Shown piece by piece: positions 42,509 to 50,575 of a DNA stretch of 64,000 bases. Below the pieces are notes generated by a model, which was given only the letters and a program-made list of their open reading frames with translations, made no database searches and was not told the origin of the DNA. The translations under genes and the position numbers were made by a program. The number at the start of each line of letters is the position of its first letter. The stretch's first letter is position 1. Source of the DNA: Brevibacillus composti (GTDB taxonomy: Bacteria; Bacillota; Bacilli; Brevibacillales; Brevibacillaceae); the NCBI RefSeq assembly GCF_016406105.1, contig NZ_CP066308.1, positions 4,252,501-4,316,500 on the forward strand, read 5' to 3'.

Positions 42509-43828
42509 TTAGTTCACCTGCCTTTCTTCTCCTAAGGCATCAGCAAATCCATTGGTTGACTCGATTACTTTCCCTGCCTGGCTCATGGTGCCGGCGGGAC
42601 CGGCAGTCTCGCTGTTTTCGCCCTGACGATCCGGTTCTTTCGAGTGGGCCAGATTTACCTTGCCCGCCAGACCGCCGAGGACAGAGCCCTTGACGACCAC
42701 GCCGAGCAATCGATCCTGCTCACCCGTCACCGCGATGGGCACGTCGGAAAAGGCCACGAGATCAAAAAGTTCATTCAGCAGCGTCTTGGGGGGGACCGTC
42801 GGAATGTCCCGCCGCATGACGGCTTCCAGTGTGAGCGACTCCAGCTGCGCTTTATTCACGGCATCAGCCGTAACGACGCCAAGCAGCGTCTTTTTTCGGT
42901 CGACGACGTACAGACTGGATACGCCGCTCTCTCGCATGAGCTGCAAAGCTACCCGCGGACCCTTGTCGAGCGTGATGGTCTGGGCTCGCTTCATGACATG
43001 CTCTGCGGTGATCACCTTGGAGCGGTCTACGTCCTCGACGAATTTCTCCACGTACTCATTGGCCGGATTGGTCAGGATTTCTTCCGGCGTCCCGATCTGC
43101 ACGATCGCCCCGTCTTTCATCAGTGCGATGCGATCGCCGATCTTCAATGCTTCGTCCAGGTCATGCGTAATAAAGATGATCGTTTTTTGCATCGACGCCT
43201 GCAGTTCCAGAAGCTCATCCTGCATGTCTTTGCGGATGAGCGGATCCAGTGCGCTGAAGGCTTCGTCCATTAAAAGGACATCGGGATCATTGGCCAGCGC
43301 CCGGGCCAGGCCTACGCGCTGCTGCATCCCGCCGCTCAGCTGATCCGGATAGCTGTTTTCCCATCCGGCCAAACCTACCAGCGCCAGGGCTTCCCTCGCT
43401 TTCGGTTCCCGCTCCGCTTTTGGAATATCTTGTATCTCCAATCCGAACTCCACGTTCTCCAGGACCGTGCGATGAGGAAAAAGGGCAAACTTTTGAAAGA
43501 CCATACCCAGCTTTTTCCTGCGCACTTCCTGCAGCTGCTGCTCATTCATGTCGACGATGTCTGTATGGTCTATCAGAACTTTTCCCTCTGTAGGCTCAAT
43601 CAGTCGGTTGAGGAGCCGGACCAGCGTAGATTTCCCGCTGCCAGACAGACCCATAATGACAAAAATCTCGCCTGCATTCACATCGAAGCTGGCTTGATTG
43701 ACCCCAACGGTTAGACCCGTTTCCTGCAGGATCTCCTGCTTGCTTTTTCCCTTCTTCAAAAGAGGGAGAGCCCGTTGCGGCTGACGTCCAAAAACTTTTG
43801 TCAACTGCTCTACCCGAATTTTCGGCAT
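42509..43828 (-). CDS. opuAA: Glycine betaine ABC transporter ATPase OpuAA with CBS tandem
   Basis: ATPase of 439 residues. Walker A GLSGSGKST, signature LSGGMQQRVGLARAL, Walker B LLMDEAFSALDPL. A C-terminal CBS pair follows (VITAEHVMKRAQTITLDKGP; MRRDIPTVPPKTLLNELFDL), the module that senses ionic strength in OpuA. A Ser/Glu-rich tail of about 45 residues ends the protein. ATG at 43828 after GGAGGTGACGGT. Confidence 0.94.
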   Translation of the reverse strand: MPKIRVEQLTKVFGRQPQRALPLLKKGKSKQEILQETGLTVGVNQASFDVNAGEIFVIMGLSGSGKSTLVRLLNRLIEPTEGKVLIDHTDIVDMNEQQLQEVRRKKLGMVFQKFALFPHRTVLENVEFGLEIQDIPKAEREPKAREALALVGLAGWENSYPDQLSGGMQQRVGLARALANDPDVLLMDEAFSALDPLIRKDMQDELLELQASMQKTIIFITHDLDEALKIGDRIALMKDGAIVQIGTPEEILTNPANEYVEKFVEDVDRSKVITAEHVMKRAQTITLDKGPRVALQLMRESGVSSLYVVDRKKTLLGVVTADAVNKAQLESLTLEAVMRRDIPTVPPKTLLNELFDLVAFSDVPIAVTGEQDRLLGVVVKGSVLGGLAGKVNLAHSKEPDRQGENSETAGPAGTMSQAGKVIESTNGFADALGEERQVN

Positions 43829-43849
43829 ACCGTCACCTCCGTATGGTTT

Positions 43850-43904
43850 GTTCGCTCGAACTTTTGACTCCTCTATTGTATCGATTGCCCTTGCATTTCC
43901 TCAA
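43850..43904 (-). promoter_or_regulatory. opuA promoter with a downstream dyad
   Basis: TTGAGG (43899-43904), 18-base spacer, TACAAT (43875-43880). A palindrome GTTCG-CT-CGAAC lies at 43850-43861, just past the expected start site, where a GbsR-type repressor could block elongation. Confidence 0.6.
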
Positions 43905-44011
43905 ATTTGGTAATCGGCCATATTCGGGCGTAATCTTTGTTCAGAAAAAACTTTACGTACTTTTCATTCCGAATACTCCGTTTATCTAGCATATACGGTT
44001 CGATTCGTTTA

Positions 44012-44040
44012 TTTACAATCCCCGGGTTCATTAGTACAAT
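44012..44040 (+). promoter_or_regulatory. Promoter of the GbsR-like regulator
   Basis: TTTACA (44012-44017), 17-base spacer, TACAAT (44035-44040), 41 bases before the ATG. GTTCG and TTCG half-sites lie just upstream. Confidence 0.72.
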
Positions 44041-44081
44041 CGGTTACAGGTAAATTGACCAGAGGAGCTGCTCTTTTCAAA

Positions 44082-44630
44082 ATGGAAGACAAACATGAAG
44101 AAAAACTGTATAAGGCCCAGGATCGGGTCATCGAGACACTTGCCAAAAACATGGATTTGTATGGAATTACGATGTCTACCGGTCTCTTGTATGGCACCAT
44201 GCTGTTTCAGAATAAGGCGATGACGCTTGACGAAATGGGCGAAGCTCTGGAAATGAGCAAGACGAGTATGAGCACGGGTGTCCGCACCCTGATGGATTTG
44301 CAGATGGTTGACAAGATATGGAAAAAAGGGACGCGGAAGGATCATTACGAGGTCAATCTGGATTGGCACCAAACCTTCATTGACTTCTTCTCCCTCAAGT
44401 GGAGGGCGGCTTCCGAACAAAATGTGCACGCGATGAAAAAATCGCGGCAGGAACTGCTTTCGCTGCTCCAAAGTGGGGATCTCTCGGACGACCTCCGCAG
44501 CCGCATTGAGCTTAGCATCGATCGCATCGACAATGCACTGGCCTACTACAACTGGCTGTCCCGGTTTATCGACGCACTGGAATCGCATGAAATTTTTGAG
44601 CTTGTTCCAAAGGATCCGGTACAGGAATAG
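44082..44630 (+). CDS. GbsR-family (MarR-like) repressor divergent from opuA
   Basis: Winged-helix regulator of 182 residues of the GbsR/OpcR/OpuAR class, which in Bacilli tunes choline and glycine betaine genes. Blocks: VIETLAKNMDLYGITMSTGL, MTLDEMGEALEMSKTSMSTG, VRTLMDLQMVDKIWKKGTRK. The ATG at 44082 is preferred over an in-frame TTG at 44055; AGAGGAG lies 14 bases upstream of the ATG. Divergence from opuAA points to osmoprotectant uptake as its target. Confidence 0.88.
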   Translation: MEDKHEEKLYKAQDRVIETLAKNMDLYGITMSTGLLYGTMLFQNKAMTLDEMGEALEMSKTSMSTGVRTLMDLQMVDKIWKKGTRKDHYEVNLDWHQTFIDFFSLKWRAASEQNVHAMKKSRQELLSLLQSGDLSDDLRSRIELSIDRIDNALAYYNWLSRFIDALESHEIFELVPKDPVQE

Positions 44631-44659
44631 AAAGCTGCCGAGTCGATCGTTGACATGAT

Positions 44660-44706
44660 AAAGACTCCTTTCTCTACGTTGAAGTTCGTAGAAAAGGAGT
44701 CTTTTT
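44660..44706 (+). terminator. Terminator after the GbsR-like gene
   Basis: GACTCCTTT and TCTACG arms pair with CGTAGA and AAGGAGTC, followed by five U. Confidence 0.88.
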
Positions 44707-44863
44707 GCTGTCATCCTCCGCCTTGCCGATACCATGCGGGCAGCAACCATTCGCCCCTTTTTTCCAATCCAATTCTTTGCAAAAAGGAAATGACCCGGAA
44801 TAAGACACCCTTTACCTCCATGCGCTATAATGAAGGAGATACCACTGACAGGAGACTGCCGCC

Positions 44864-46237
44864 ATGATGGTACTGATCTTGCTGGCGATATGGGCCTTTG
44901 GCGCCTTTGTCTTATACACAGACCCGAAAAACATTTCGATCCGTTGGGCCAGCGCCACCGCTTTTGTGGGAGGATGCGGCTTTTTATCAGCGGTCTTCGA
45001 TGAAACCCTTCTGCCGCTGTTGACCGATGCGTTCCCGCTGTCCACGACCCTGCCTGCTTACCTGCTGGCAGCCAGCCGGATCTCATCCTTTCTCTGTCAG
45101 GTGGGCCTTCCCTATACGTTTCTCATGTTCGCTGTCTACTCGGGAGACTTTTTGAGCAGGAGAACCAAAACCGTTTTGCAGTACGCATCCCTGCTCCCGC
45201 CCCTCGCGATGCTGGCGGTGACGCCCATCTATCCGGTGCTGCAATTCAACTACTGGCTGATGATCACCTGGGTATTTCCCTACTTTATCGGAGCCAGTCT
45301 GATCCTCGTCCTGCTGTACTGGAAAGAAAAAGACCCGCTCGTGAAGAAAAGCAGGCTCTTTACCAATATACTCGTCATCTTTCCGATTCTTCTGGTATTT
45401 ATCACGATTTACGTCATGCGCACGCAAAACAACTACGACGCCTGGCGATACAACAGCCTCATCGTAGGCATCCAGTTTCTCCTGATTCTGGTCATCAGCG
45501 TGAAGTACGGCTTTCTCGGCGTCAAATGGCGCGTGGAAAAACGTCGCCTGGACAGCACGCTTCGGGCGATGACATCCGGGGCGCAAATCGTCAATCACAC
45601 GATCAAGAATGAAGTGGGAAAAATCTCGCTCTACACCCAGCGGATGAAGGATTATGCGGAGGAAACCGGCCAGCCTGTCTTGCGGGAAGATCTGCAGGTC
45701 ATCGAACAATCCACCCGGCATCTTCTCGACATGGTGAGCCGCATTCAAGGACAGCTGCAAGAAATTCGCCTGCGGGAGGAGGTCACCAGCCCCGCCTCCC
45801 TGATCCAAGATGTGCTGTCCCAATTGCGTCCGCTCGCCGAACAGCAGAGAATCGAGCTGAAAACAGAGCTGGACGACCGCTGGCTGCTTCTCTGCGACCC
45901 GGTCCAGCTGCGCGAGATTTTGATCAATCTGTCCATGAATGCCATCGAAGCGATGAAAGGCGGCGGCACCCTCACCCTGCAGCTCTTTTTATCGAAAAAG
46001 CATCTCGTCGTCGCTGTCGCAGACACCGGCACCGGCATAGCCAAAGAGAATCTGCCCCATGTCCTCGATCCGTTTTTCTCGACCAAAAAGACCGGGAAAA
46101 ACTTCGGACTCGGGCTGTCCTACTGCTACAATGTGATGCAGAAACACCAAGGCACACTGGAAATCTACAGCGTAAAAGACGAGGGGACGACCGTCTTTTT
46201 GTTCTTCCCGCTCAAGCGCGTGGAAGAAGCCGGCTGA
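44864..46237 (+). CDS. Multi-pass sensor histidine kinase (NarL-type partner)
   Basis: Membrane kinase of 457 residues. The first 225 or so residues form about seven helices with short loops, followed by a dimerisation helix with phospho-acceptor His in QIVNHTIKNEVGKIS, and a HATPase domain (N box LINLSMNAIEAMK, G1 VADTGTGIAKENL, G2 GLGLSYCYNVMQKH). ATG at 44864 after CAGGAGACTGCC. The response regulator follows after 50 bases. Sensing is likely within the membrane. Confidence 0.9.
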   Translation: MMVLILLAIWAFGAFVLYTDPKNISIRWASATAFVGGCGFLSAVFDETLLPLLTDAFPLSTTLPAYLLAASRISSFLCQVGLPYTFLMFAVYSGDFLSRRTKTVLQYASLLPPLAMLAVTPIYPVLQFNYWLMITWVFPYFIGASLILVLLYWKEKDPLVKKSRLFTNILVIFPILLVFITIYVMRTQNNYDAWRYNSLIVGIQFLLILVISVKYGFLGVKWRVEKRRLDSTLRAMTSGAQIVNHTIKNEVGKISLYTQRMKDYAEETGQPVLREDLQVIEQSTRHLLDMVSRIQGQLQEIRLREEVTSPASLIQDVLSQLRPLAEQQRIELKTELDDRWLLLCDPVQLREILINLSMNAIEAMKGGGTLTLQLFLSKKHLVVAVADTGTGIAKENLPHVLDPFFSTKKTGKNFGLGLSYCYNVMQKHQGTLEIYSVKDEGTTVFLFFPLKRVEEAG

Positions 46238-46287
46238 GGGCGACAATACCCATCCGTAATAGCAAACGGGGGAAGGAGGGTTTCACC

Positions 46288-46935
46288 ATGGCACAAATAC
46301 GCGTCTTTATCGTGGAGGACGACCCCGTCTGGCGAAAAGGCTTGATCGATCTCATCCGGAAAGAGGCGGACATCGACGTCGTCGGCGAAGCCGGCACCAA
46401 GGAGACGGCTCTAGCCTGGTTTGAAGAGGAGCAGCACACCGCAGACGTCGTCCTGATGGACATCAATCTGACGGATAATAACCTGGACGGCATCGAGGCC
46501 GCCCTCGCCCTGTCGGAGCGGGATCAAGAGATCGCCATCATCATGCTGACGTCACTGACGGACGAAGAGGTGATCATCGAGTCGTTTGCCGCCACAGCGG
46601 TCGTGAACTACATCAGCAAATCCAGCTTCCGGGAGATCCCCGGCGCCATCCGCGACGCCTATGAGCGCCGCTCGGCAATTCACCCGACGGCTGCCGCTGC
46701 GCTGCGCAATGAATTCCTCCGCTTGAAGGGCGAAGAGGACCAGAAGCTGCTTTCCCCGGCGGAAAAGGAAATCCTGCAGTTGATCCACGAGGGACAGACC
46801 CAGTCCCAGATCGAACAGAATCTGCACATCGCGAAGCGGACGATCAAGAACCACATCAACCGGATTTTGAAAAAAATGGGCGTCAAAACGAGCAAAGAAG
46901 CCGCTGCCAAAGCCAAACAGAAAAAGCTGTTCTGA
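46288..46935 (+). CDS. NarL/LuxR-family response regulator
   Basis: Response regulator of 215 residues. Receiver with acidic pair EDDP, phospho-acceptor in VVLMDINLTDNN, conserved Thr/Lys (MLTSLTDE; YISKSSFREIPGA). C-terminal LuxR helix-turn-helix (LLSPAEKEILQLIHEGQTQS, then IAKRTIKNHINRILKKMGVK). ATG at 46288 after GGAAGGAGGG. It is co-transcribed with the kinase at 44864. Confidence 0.92.
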   Translation: MAQIRVFIVEDDPVWRKGLIDLIRKEADIDVVGEAGTKETALAWFEEEQHTADVVLMDINLTDNNLDGIEAALALSERDQEIAIIMLTSLTDEEVIIESFAATAVVNYISKSSFREIPGAIRDAYERRSAIHPTAAAALRNEFLRLKGEEDQKLLSPAEKEILQLIHEGQTQSQIEQNLHIAKRTIKNHINRILKKMGVKTSKEAAAKAKQKKLF

Positions 46936-46983
46936 CTCAGGGGAAAACGATCCTTCCTTCCCTTTGAGTCAGTCTTATGACCA

Positions 46984-47012
46984 GGTACCAATAAAAGTTG
47001 GTACTTTTTTTA
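46984..47012 (+). terminator. Terminator after the NarL-type regulator
   Basis: GTACCAA / TTGGTAC stem, six-base loop, then seven U. Confidence 0.88.
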
Positions 47013-47085
47013 CCTCCAGAACCCCGTAGAATGAGAACTATCAAGAACGGATTCATCATCTATCATTCGAAAAGGTGTGGTTCTG

Positions 47086-49200
47086 ATGGTACTTATTCAT
47101 ACCTTCATCAAATGGATTCTCCTGTTGTGGTTCCGCCCTCATGTCAAAGGCTTGCGCAAGCTGGATTTCTCCCAGCCGTGCATCATTACTCCCAATCACG
47201 TATCCCTGCTGGACGCGGTGCTCTTATCCTTCTTCCTCCCGGCAGGCGTGACCTTTGTCGCCAACACAGAAATCGCCAAGAAATTTTCATTCTTCATGCG
47301 TTTCCGAAAATTTATCACAGTCGACCCGATGAACCCCTACTCGATTCGTCACATGATCCGCGTCGTCAAGAGCGGCGAGTCGCTGGTGATCTTCCCGGAA
47401 GGCCGCATCACGACAACCGGCGGTCTGATGAAAATCTACAGCGGCGTAGGCTACTTGGCCATGCGGACCGGCGCTACGGTCTATCCCGTCATCATCCAAG
47501 GCCTGGAACGCTCGATCTTTTCCTACCTGAAAGGAAAAGTGCGCATCACCTGGTTCCCGAAGGTCACGATTTCCGTCGGCACCCCCTATACCCTGCAAAG
47601 ACAAGAGAACGTCTCCATGCGCGAACAAAAAGCAGCGGCCAGCGACCTGATCCTGCGGACGATGCAGCGCGAATTGTTCGAGGCACGCAAAAAAGAGAAT
47701 GTAAATCTGTTTAACGAAACGTGGGAAGCCGCCAAGCTGCACGGCAGCAAAACCGTCATCGCCAAAGACCTGACGACGTCCATCACGTATCGCACCCTGC
47801 TGATCGGCAGCTATCTGCTCGGCAACAAGCTGCACCATCTTTTAAAAGGCAGCAAGACGGCAGGCGTGCTGCTGCCCAACTCCGTCGGCCACCTGGTGAC
47901 GCTCCTGTCGCTGTTTCGCATCGGGACCACTCCGGCGATTCTCAACTTTTCGCTCGGTGTCCGCTCGCTTTTGGACTGCTGCGAGACAGCCGGCATCCGC
48001 ACCGTCCTGACTTCCCGCGTGTTTATTGAAAAAGGGAAGCTGCATCACCTGATCGCCGGCCTGGAAGGACAGGTAGAGATCGTCTATCTGGAGGATGTAA
48101 AAGCGACAGCCACCACAGGCGACAAACTCGCTGCCCTCTGCTCCTATCTCGCGGGCAAGCGGTCCCACGCCACGACGAACGAACTGATTCTGTTTACATC
48201 CGGCAGCGAAAGCAAGCCGAAGGGCGTCGTGCTGACCCATACCAATCTGCACGCCAACATCCAGCAGGTGCTGAGCAGCATCGACATCACGAGCCAGGAT
48301 AAGATTTTGAATGCACTGCCGATGTTCCACAGCTTTGGCCTGACCGCAGGCACCATCTTGCCGATCACAACCGGGCTGCCCGTGTACCTCTACCCCAGCC
48401 CGCTTCACTACAAAGTCATCTCGGAGCTATGCTACGACCAGAACATCACGATCATGTTTGGCACCTCTACGTTCCTGGCGGGTTACGGCAAGTTCGCGCA
48501 TCCGTACAATTTCTACTCGCTCCGCTACATCTTTGCCGGAGCCGAGAAGCTGAAGGCAGATGTGAGGCAAATGTGGATGGAAAAATTCGGCGTCCGGATT
48601 TTTGAAGGCTACGGCGCGACCGAAACCTCTCCGATCCTGTCGCTTAATACGCCGCTGGCAAACAAGCAGGGTACAGTCGGCCGTCTCTTGCCCGGCATCG
48701 ACTACCGGCTCGAAAAAGTGGAAGGCATCGATCGCGGCGGTCAGCTGCTCGTCAAAGGGCCCAATGTCATGAAGGGCTACCTGATCCACGGCAAAGGCTT
48801 TATCCCGGCTGGAGAATGGTACGAGACAGGCGACCTGGTGGAAGCGGATGCGGAAGGGTATCTGACCATTCAGTCCCGGCTGAAGCGCTTCGCCAAGATC
48901 GGCGGAGAGATGATTTCACTCAATCTGGTGGAGGAGCTCGCCGGTCAGTGCTTCGGCCACTCCGAGTTCGCCGCTGTCCCGATCACCGATGCCCGCAGAG
49001 GAGAGCGAATCCTGCTCTACACCACAGATGAGACTGTGAAGCTGGATCGCCTGCGCGCGCATCTGGCGGAAAAACAGTACTCCCCGCTGCTGCTGCCGAC
49101 CGCTGTACGCTGGATCAAAGCCCTGCCCCTGCTCGGCAGCGGAAAGACGGATTACGTGACGCTCAAACAAATGGCTGAAAAAGGAGATGGCTCGGCATGA
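47086..49200 (+). CDS. aas: Bifunctional acyltransferase/acyl-ACP synthetase (Aas-like)
   Basis: Membrane-associated protein of 704 residues joining a PlsC-type acyltransferase (NHVSLLDAVLL with the His-x4-Asp motif, FPEGRITTTGG) to an AMP-forming acyl-activating domain (LILFTSGSESKPKGVVLTHT, then YGATETSPILSL, YETGDLVEADAEGY). E. coli Aas re-acylates lysophosphatidylethanolamine in this way. ATG at 47086 follows AAAGGTG; an in-frame GTG lies 9 bases upstream. Its stop overlaps the transporter gene by 4 bases, so the pair is translationally coupled. Confidence 0.88.
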   Translation: MVLIHTFIKWILLLWFRPHVKGLRKLDFSQPCIITPNHVSLLDAVLLSFFLPAGVTFVANTEIAKKFSFFMRFRKFITVDPMNPYSIRHMIRVVKSGESLVIFPEGRITTTGGLMKIYSGVGYLAMRTGATVYPVIIQGLERSIFSYLKGKVRITWFPKVTISVGTPYTLQRQENVSMREQKAAASDLILRTMQRELFEARKKENVNLFNETWEAAKLHGSKTVIAKDLTTSITYRTLLIGSYLLGNKLHHLLKGSKTAGVLLPNSVGHLVTLLSLFRIGTTPAILNFSLGVRSLLDCCETAGIRTVLTSRVFIEKGKLHHLIAGLEGQVEIVYLEDVKATATTGDKLAALCSYLAGKRSHATTNELILFTSGSESKPKGVVLTHTNLHANIQQVLSSIDITSQDKILNALPMFHSFGLTAGTILPITTGLPVYLYPSPLHYKVISELCYDQNITIMFGTSTFLAGYGKFAHPYNFYSLRYIFAGAEKLKADVRQMWMEKFGVRIFEGYGATETSPILSLNTPLANKQGTVGRLLPGIDYRLEKVEGIDRGGQLLVKGPNVMKGYLIHGKGFIPAGEWYETGDLVEADAEGYLTIQSRLKRFAKIGGEMISLNLVEELAGQCFGHSEFAAVPITDARRGERILLYTTDETVKLDRLRAHLAEKQYSPLLLPTAVRWIKALPLLGSGKTDYVTLKQMAEKGDGSA

Positions 49201-50396
49201 GATTCCGCATGCGACCGCTGCAAGCACTCTACTTTACCCAATTCTTGTCTGCCTTTGCCGACAACATGATTCTCTTCGTGATCGCCAACCTGCTGCAAGA
49301 CAATGGATTCTCGCCCGTCATGCTGGCGCTCGTCTCGATGGCCTTCTTTTTGCCCTACATCATCCTGGCCCCGCTCGTGGGGCCCTTCGCCGACAAGCAT
49401 CCCAAGTCATACGTACTGGTCATCGGCAACCTGATCAAAGTACTGGGCGTCCTGCTTCTTTTGGTGATCGACCAGAGCAGCATTCTCCTGCTGATGCTCT
49501 CCTACTTTACGGTGGGTGTAGGAGCCGTCGTCTACTCGCCGGCCAAGTACGGTATTTTGCCGGAGCTGACGAAAAACGAAGAGGAGCTGTTTCACGCCAA
49601 TGCTCGCATCGAAGCGTATACCATCATCGCGATATTGACCGGGATCGGGGGTGGCGGGGCGATCGCCGCGATGACTCCCACCGTCGTCTCTTCGCTGATT
49701 TGTCTCGGGATGTACGGCCTCTCCGTCCTGATGACATTCGCCATTCCGCGCATCAACGGAAATCCGATGACACGCTACGGCACGGAGACCCGACTGTTCT
49801 TCGCCCACTTTTTCCAGCTGCTGAAAAAGCCGGAGACGGGATTTGCGATCATCGGCACGGGAGCCTTCTGGATGAGCTCGGCAGTGCTGCGGGTAGCGGT
49901 CATCGCCTGGATCCCGATCTCCCTCGGGATCGATCCCAAGAGCTCGGCTGTCTCGCTGATCCTGGCGACGACGTCGATCGGCATCATCACGGGCGCCTTC
50001 CTGGCCCCCAGGCTGATCCCTTTGCAGCGCTTTTATCGCTCCCTCCTGTACGGCTTTCTGATGTTCGTGCTGATTCTGCTCTTCCCATTCTTCCACATCA
50101 CGGCTGTGTCGATCGTGCTTCTGCTTATGGTCGGCTTTATGGGCGGCGTGTTTATCGTCCCGATGAACACCGTGCTTCAGGATGAAGGCAAGAAAATGAT
50201 GGGCACCGGCAAGACGATCGCGATCCAAAACTTCGCGGAAAATGCACTCATGCTCATCGGATCGGGCATTTACTACATCATCGTCTACCTGGGCGTCTCG
50301 ATCTCCGGCGCCATCGTCGCCCAAGGGCTGCTGCTCCTGCTGTTCCTGCTCTATTTGGCAGGCCAGACAAAGCGGCTGGCAGCGGGCCGAGTGTAA
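49197..50396 (+). CDS. lplT: Lysophospholipid transporter-like MFS protein (LplT)
   Basis: Major-facilitator protein of 399 residues with about twelve helices. LplT-like marks are FTQFLSAFADNMILFVIANL, GVGAVVYSPAKYGILPELTK and VPMNTVLQDEGKKMMGTGKT. In E. coli LplT flips lysophospholipids inward for Aas. The two genes overlap here, strongly suggesting one pathway. The last gene of this transcript, ended by the terminator at 50484-50520. Confidence 0.88.
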   Translation: MRFRMRPLQALYFTQFLSAFADNMILFVIANLLQDNGFSPVMLALVSMAFFLPYIILAPLVGPFADKHPKSYVLVIGNLIKVLGVLLLLVIDQSSILLLMLSYFTVGVGAVVYSPAKYGILPELTKNEEELFHANARIEAYTIIAILTGIGGGGAIAAMTPTVVSSLICLGMYGLSVLMTFAIPRINGNPMTRYGTETRLFFAHFFQLLKKPETGFAIIGTGAFWMSSAVLRVAVIAWIPISLGIDPKSSAVSLILATTSIGIITGAFLAPRLIPLQRFYRSLLYGFLMFVLILLFPFFHITAVSIVLLLMVGFMGGVFIVPMNTVLQDEGKKMMGTGKTIAIQNFAENALMLIGSGIYYIIVYLGVSISGAIVAQGLLLLLFLLYLAGQTKRLAAGRV

Positions 50397-50483
50397 ACGG
50401 ACAGCCAAAGCGGGAGAATGGTGCAACGAAGCCTTGGTGTCATTATACGGATAAGGACAATTTGATCGCTTCTCAGCCAATCG

Positions 50484-50520
50484 AGAGAGGCCGTGACGGA
50501 ATGATCGTCACGGCCTCTCT
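50484..50520. terminator. Bidirectional terminator between lplT and the GTPase/tubulin operon
   Basis: AGAGAGGCCGTGACG / CGTCACGGCCTCTCT perfect 15-bp stem with a 7-base loop. It serves the plus-strand lplT transcript and the minus-strand operon. Confidence 0.9.
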
Positions 50521-50575
50521 TTGCTTATAGCGCGAGGCGGGAATATCCCTCCCGCTGCGGGCGGTTAGCGCTGCT

